Source: Tethya wilhelma
Lineage: Eukaryota; Porifera; Demospongiae; Tethyida; Tethyidae
Direction of reading: 5' to 3'
Assembly (NCBI GenBank): GCA_964030475.1
Contig: CAXIPT010000001.1
Span: 19,970,994-20,034,993 of the forward strand
DNA length: 64,000 nucleotides
The notes beneath the pieces are model-generated. The model was not told the DNA's origin. It saw only the letters and a program-made list of their open reading frames with translations, and did no database searches. Positions 62,933-64,000 of this stretch are shown one piece after another. A program made the position numbers and the translations under genes. Each line of letters opens with the position of its first letter. Position 1 is the stretch's first letter.

Positions 62933-64000
62933 ATGGTTTTACATTTTGTGTTCTTTTGGTGGTCAGCACTACTGATAAGCTCTGTGTATTGTGAATCAAA
63001 CAATGCTACAATGCTGGAAGATAAGTGTCCTATATGGTCCAAGTCAGCTACTGACTGTCAGTGTGCCAGTGACCTCAGAAATGTAGTTCTTTGTAGTAAA
63101 GAAAGTTTGAGAGTTCAAGCTTGCTACTGTCTATACTATGATGAGGAGGTGGACAAGGCAGTGGTAGGGTACTGCATTATCACATGTATTCTTCCTCCCA
63201 ATAAACTCTACTATACCATACCAAGGATCAGTAATGGTACAGTCATCAATGAACAAATGTGCTCAGGAAAAACACTTTGCATTGGCAATGAAACTCATTT
63301 ACATCGCAGTGGAAGGCTTTGTGGAAAATGTGAACCTGGCTATGGATTGCCAGTGTATTCCTATCACTTTATTCAATGTATAAAATGTTTACAACCAAGC
63401 TACAAAGGCTGGATATGGTACTTTGCTATAGCCTTGGGCCCACTTACCATATTCTACTTCATAGTCATGATCTTTGAAATTAATGCTGCCAGCGGTCAAC
63501 TGAACATGTACGTGTTTTGCTGTCAAATCTTATCCATGCCAGTTCAGCTGAGACTATCTACTTTAATGATTGAATGTATAGCAAAAAAAAGTGAGCAAAA
63601 TTTGGCGTATTTGGTTCTCTCCATATTTGGAATATGGAATCTTGACTTCTTTCGAGCACTCTACAATCCTTTTTGCATTCATCCTGAGATGAATATCTTG
63701 CAAATAATAGCTATGGATTACATCGTTGCTTTCTATCCTGTCGCTTTGACACTAATCACCTACATTCTGGTATGGATGCACATTCGTAATTTCAGGATTA
63801 TTGCTTTTCTCTGGAAGCCGTTCTACTGGTGTCTCAGACGCTTTCGAAGACACTGGAACATACAAACATCTCTCATAAAAGTCTTTGCCACCTTCCTTCT
63901 TTTGTCGTATGTCAAACTGCTGGGAGTTTCGTTTGACCTTCTTGTACCTACACGGTTGTTCAACAGTGCTGGCAGTGCCGAGAATGGCTCCTACTTGTAC
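62933..64000 (+). CDS. Multi-pass membrane protein family, copy D (cut by the window end)
   Basis: Starts MVLHFVFFWWSALLISSVYC and is open to the last base, 356 codons. It has the same ectodomain cysteines and LCGKCEPGYGLPVYSYHF motif as copy C. It differs most around residues 105-125 and 210-225, where copies A-D also vary. It lies head to tail with copy C, with 362 bases between stop and start. The leader CAGTAGAAG, about 30 bases upstream of the ATG, recurs before copy C, so the two probably share promoter sequence. Confidence 0.85.
   Translation, partial: MVLHFVFFWWSALLISSVYCESNNATMLEDKCPIWSKSATDCQCASDLRNVVLCSKESLRVQACYCLYYDEEVDKAVVGYCIITCILPPNKLYYTIPRISNGTVINEQMCSGKTLCIGNETHLHRSGRLCGKCEPGYGLPVYSYHFIQCIKCLQPSYKGWIWYFAIALGPLTIFYFIVMIFEINAASGQLNMYVFCCQILSMPVQLRLSTLMIECIAKKSEQNLAYLVLSIFGIWNLDFFRALYNPFCIHPEMNILQIIAMDYIVAFYPVALTLITYILVWMHIRNFRIIAFLWKPFYWCLRRFRRHWNIQTSLIKVFATFLLLSYVKLLGVSFDLLVPTRLFNSAGSAENGSYLY

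Overview
The window is nuclear DNA of an animal, very probably a demosponge such as Amphimedon. That placement is an inference. It rests on metazoan genes with many short GT-AG introns, a family of cysteine-rich multi-pass membrane proteins that I associate with sponges from memory, and dense TG/CA and GA/CT microsatellites. There are no operons. Intergenic distances run from about 0.15 to 9 kb.

Layout from left to right. (1) 1-8057, minus strand: two tandem genes encoding cytosolic ankyrin-repeat plus subtilisin-like (S8) protease proteins. The left one continues into a ROC GTPase and the start of a COR domain, an ANK-S8-ROC-COR architecture I do not recognise from any described animal protein. 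The right one ends just before the GTPase. (2) 8601-15437, minus: XRRA1, a leucine-rich-repeat protein in about 15 exons, with two related TIR elements in its introns. It shares a 159-bp bidirectional promoter with BTBD19 (15597-16946, plus). (3) 17153-20132, minus: a SYD-1-like PDZ/C2/RhoGAP protein whose arginine finger is missing. (4) About 20.1-29.1 kb: mostly non-coding, rich in microsatellites, with one weak candidate for a small gene. (5) 29147-36730, plus: the 5' two-thirds of CDC14 phosphatase, cut at a single N and followed at once by the 3' part of SPICE1 (36765-43355, plus). (6) Inside a SPICE1 intron, antisense: a secreted AbfB/beta-trefoil-like gene and a pseudogene copy of it. 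(7) 43667-59737, minus: a TESK/LIMK-type kinase whose last exon is present twice. Two copies of the membrane-protein family lie inside its introns. (8) 60738-64000, plus: one complete and one partial copy of the same family.

A recurring theme is that single N characters mark contig joins. Those at 2983, 9988, 36731, 45926, 50333 and 59813 each coincide with a broken reading frame, a lost exon, a fused pair of genes or a duplicated block. The gene models crossing them (ANK-S8-ROCO, XRRA1, CDC14/SPICE1, TESK, membrane copy A) should be read as gapped assemblies and not as biology.

Functionally, CDC14, SPICE1 and TESK act in mitosis, centrioles and actin respectively, with no sign of co-regulation. 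The ANK-S8-ROCO pair is the best candidate for an undescribed system: it looks like a cytosolic sensor (ankyrins) tied to a protease effector and a GTPase switch, comparable in logic to DAPK/LRRK ROCO proteins or NLR-type immune proteins. That functional reading is inference.
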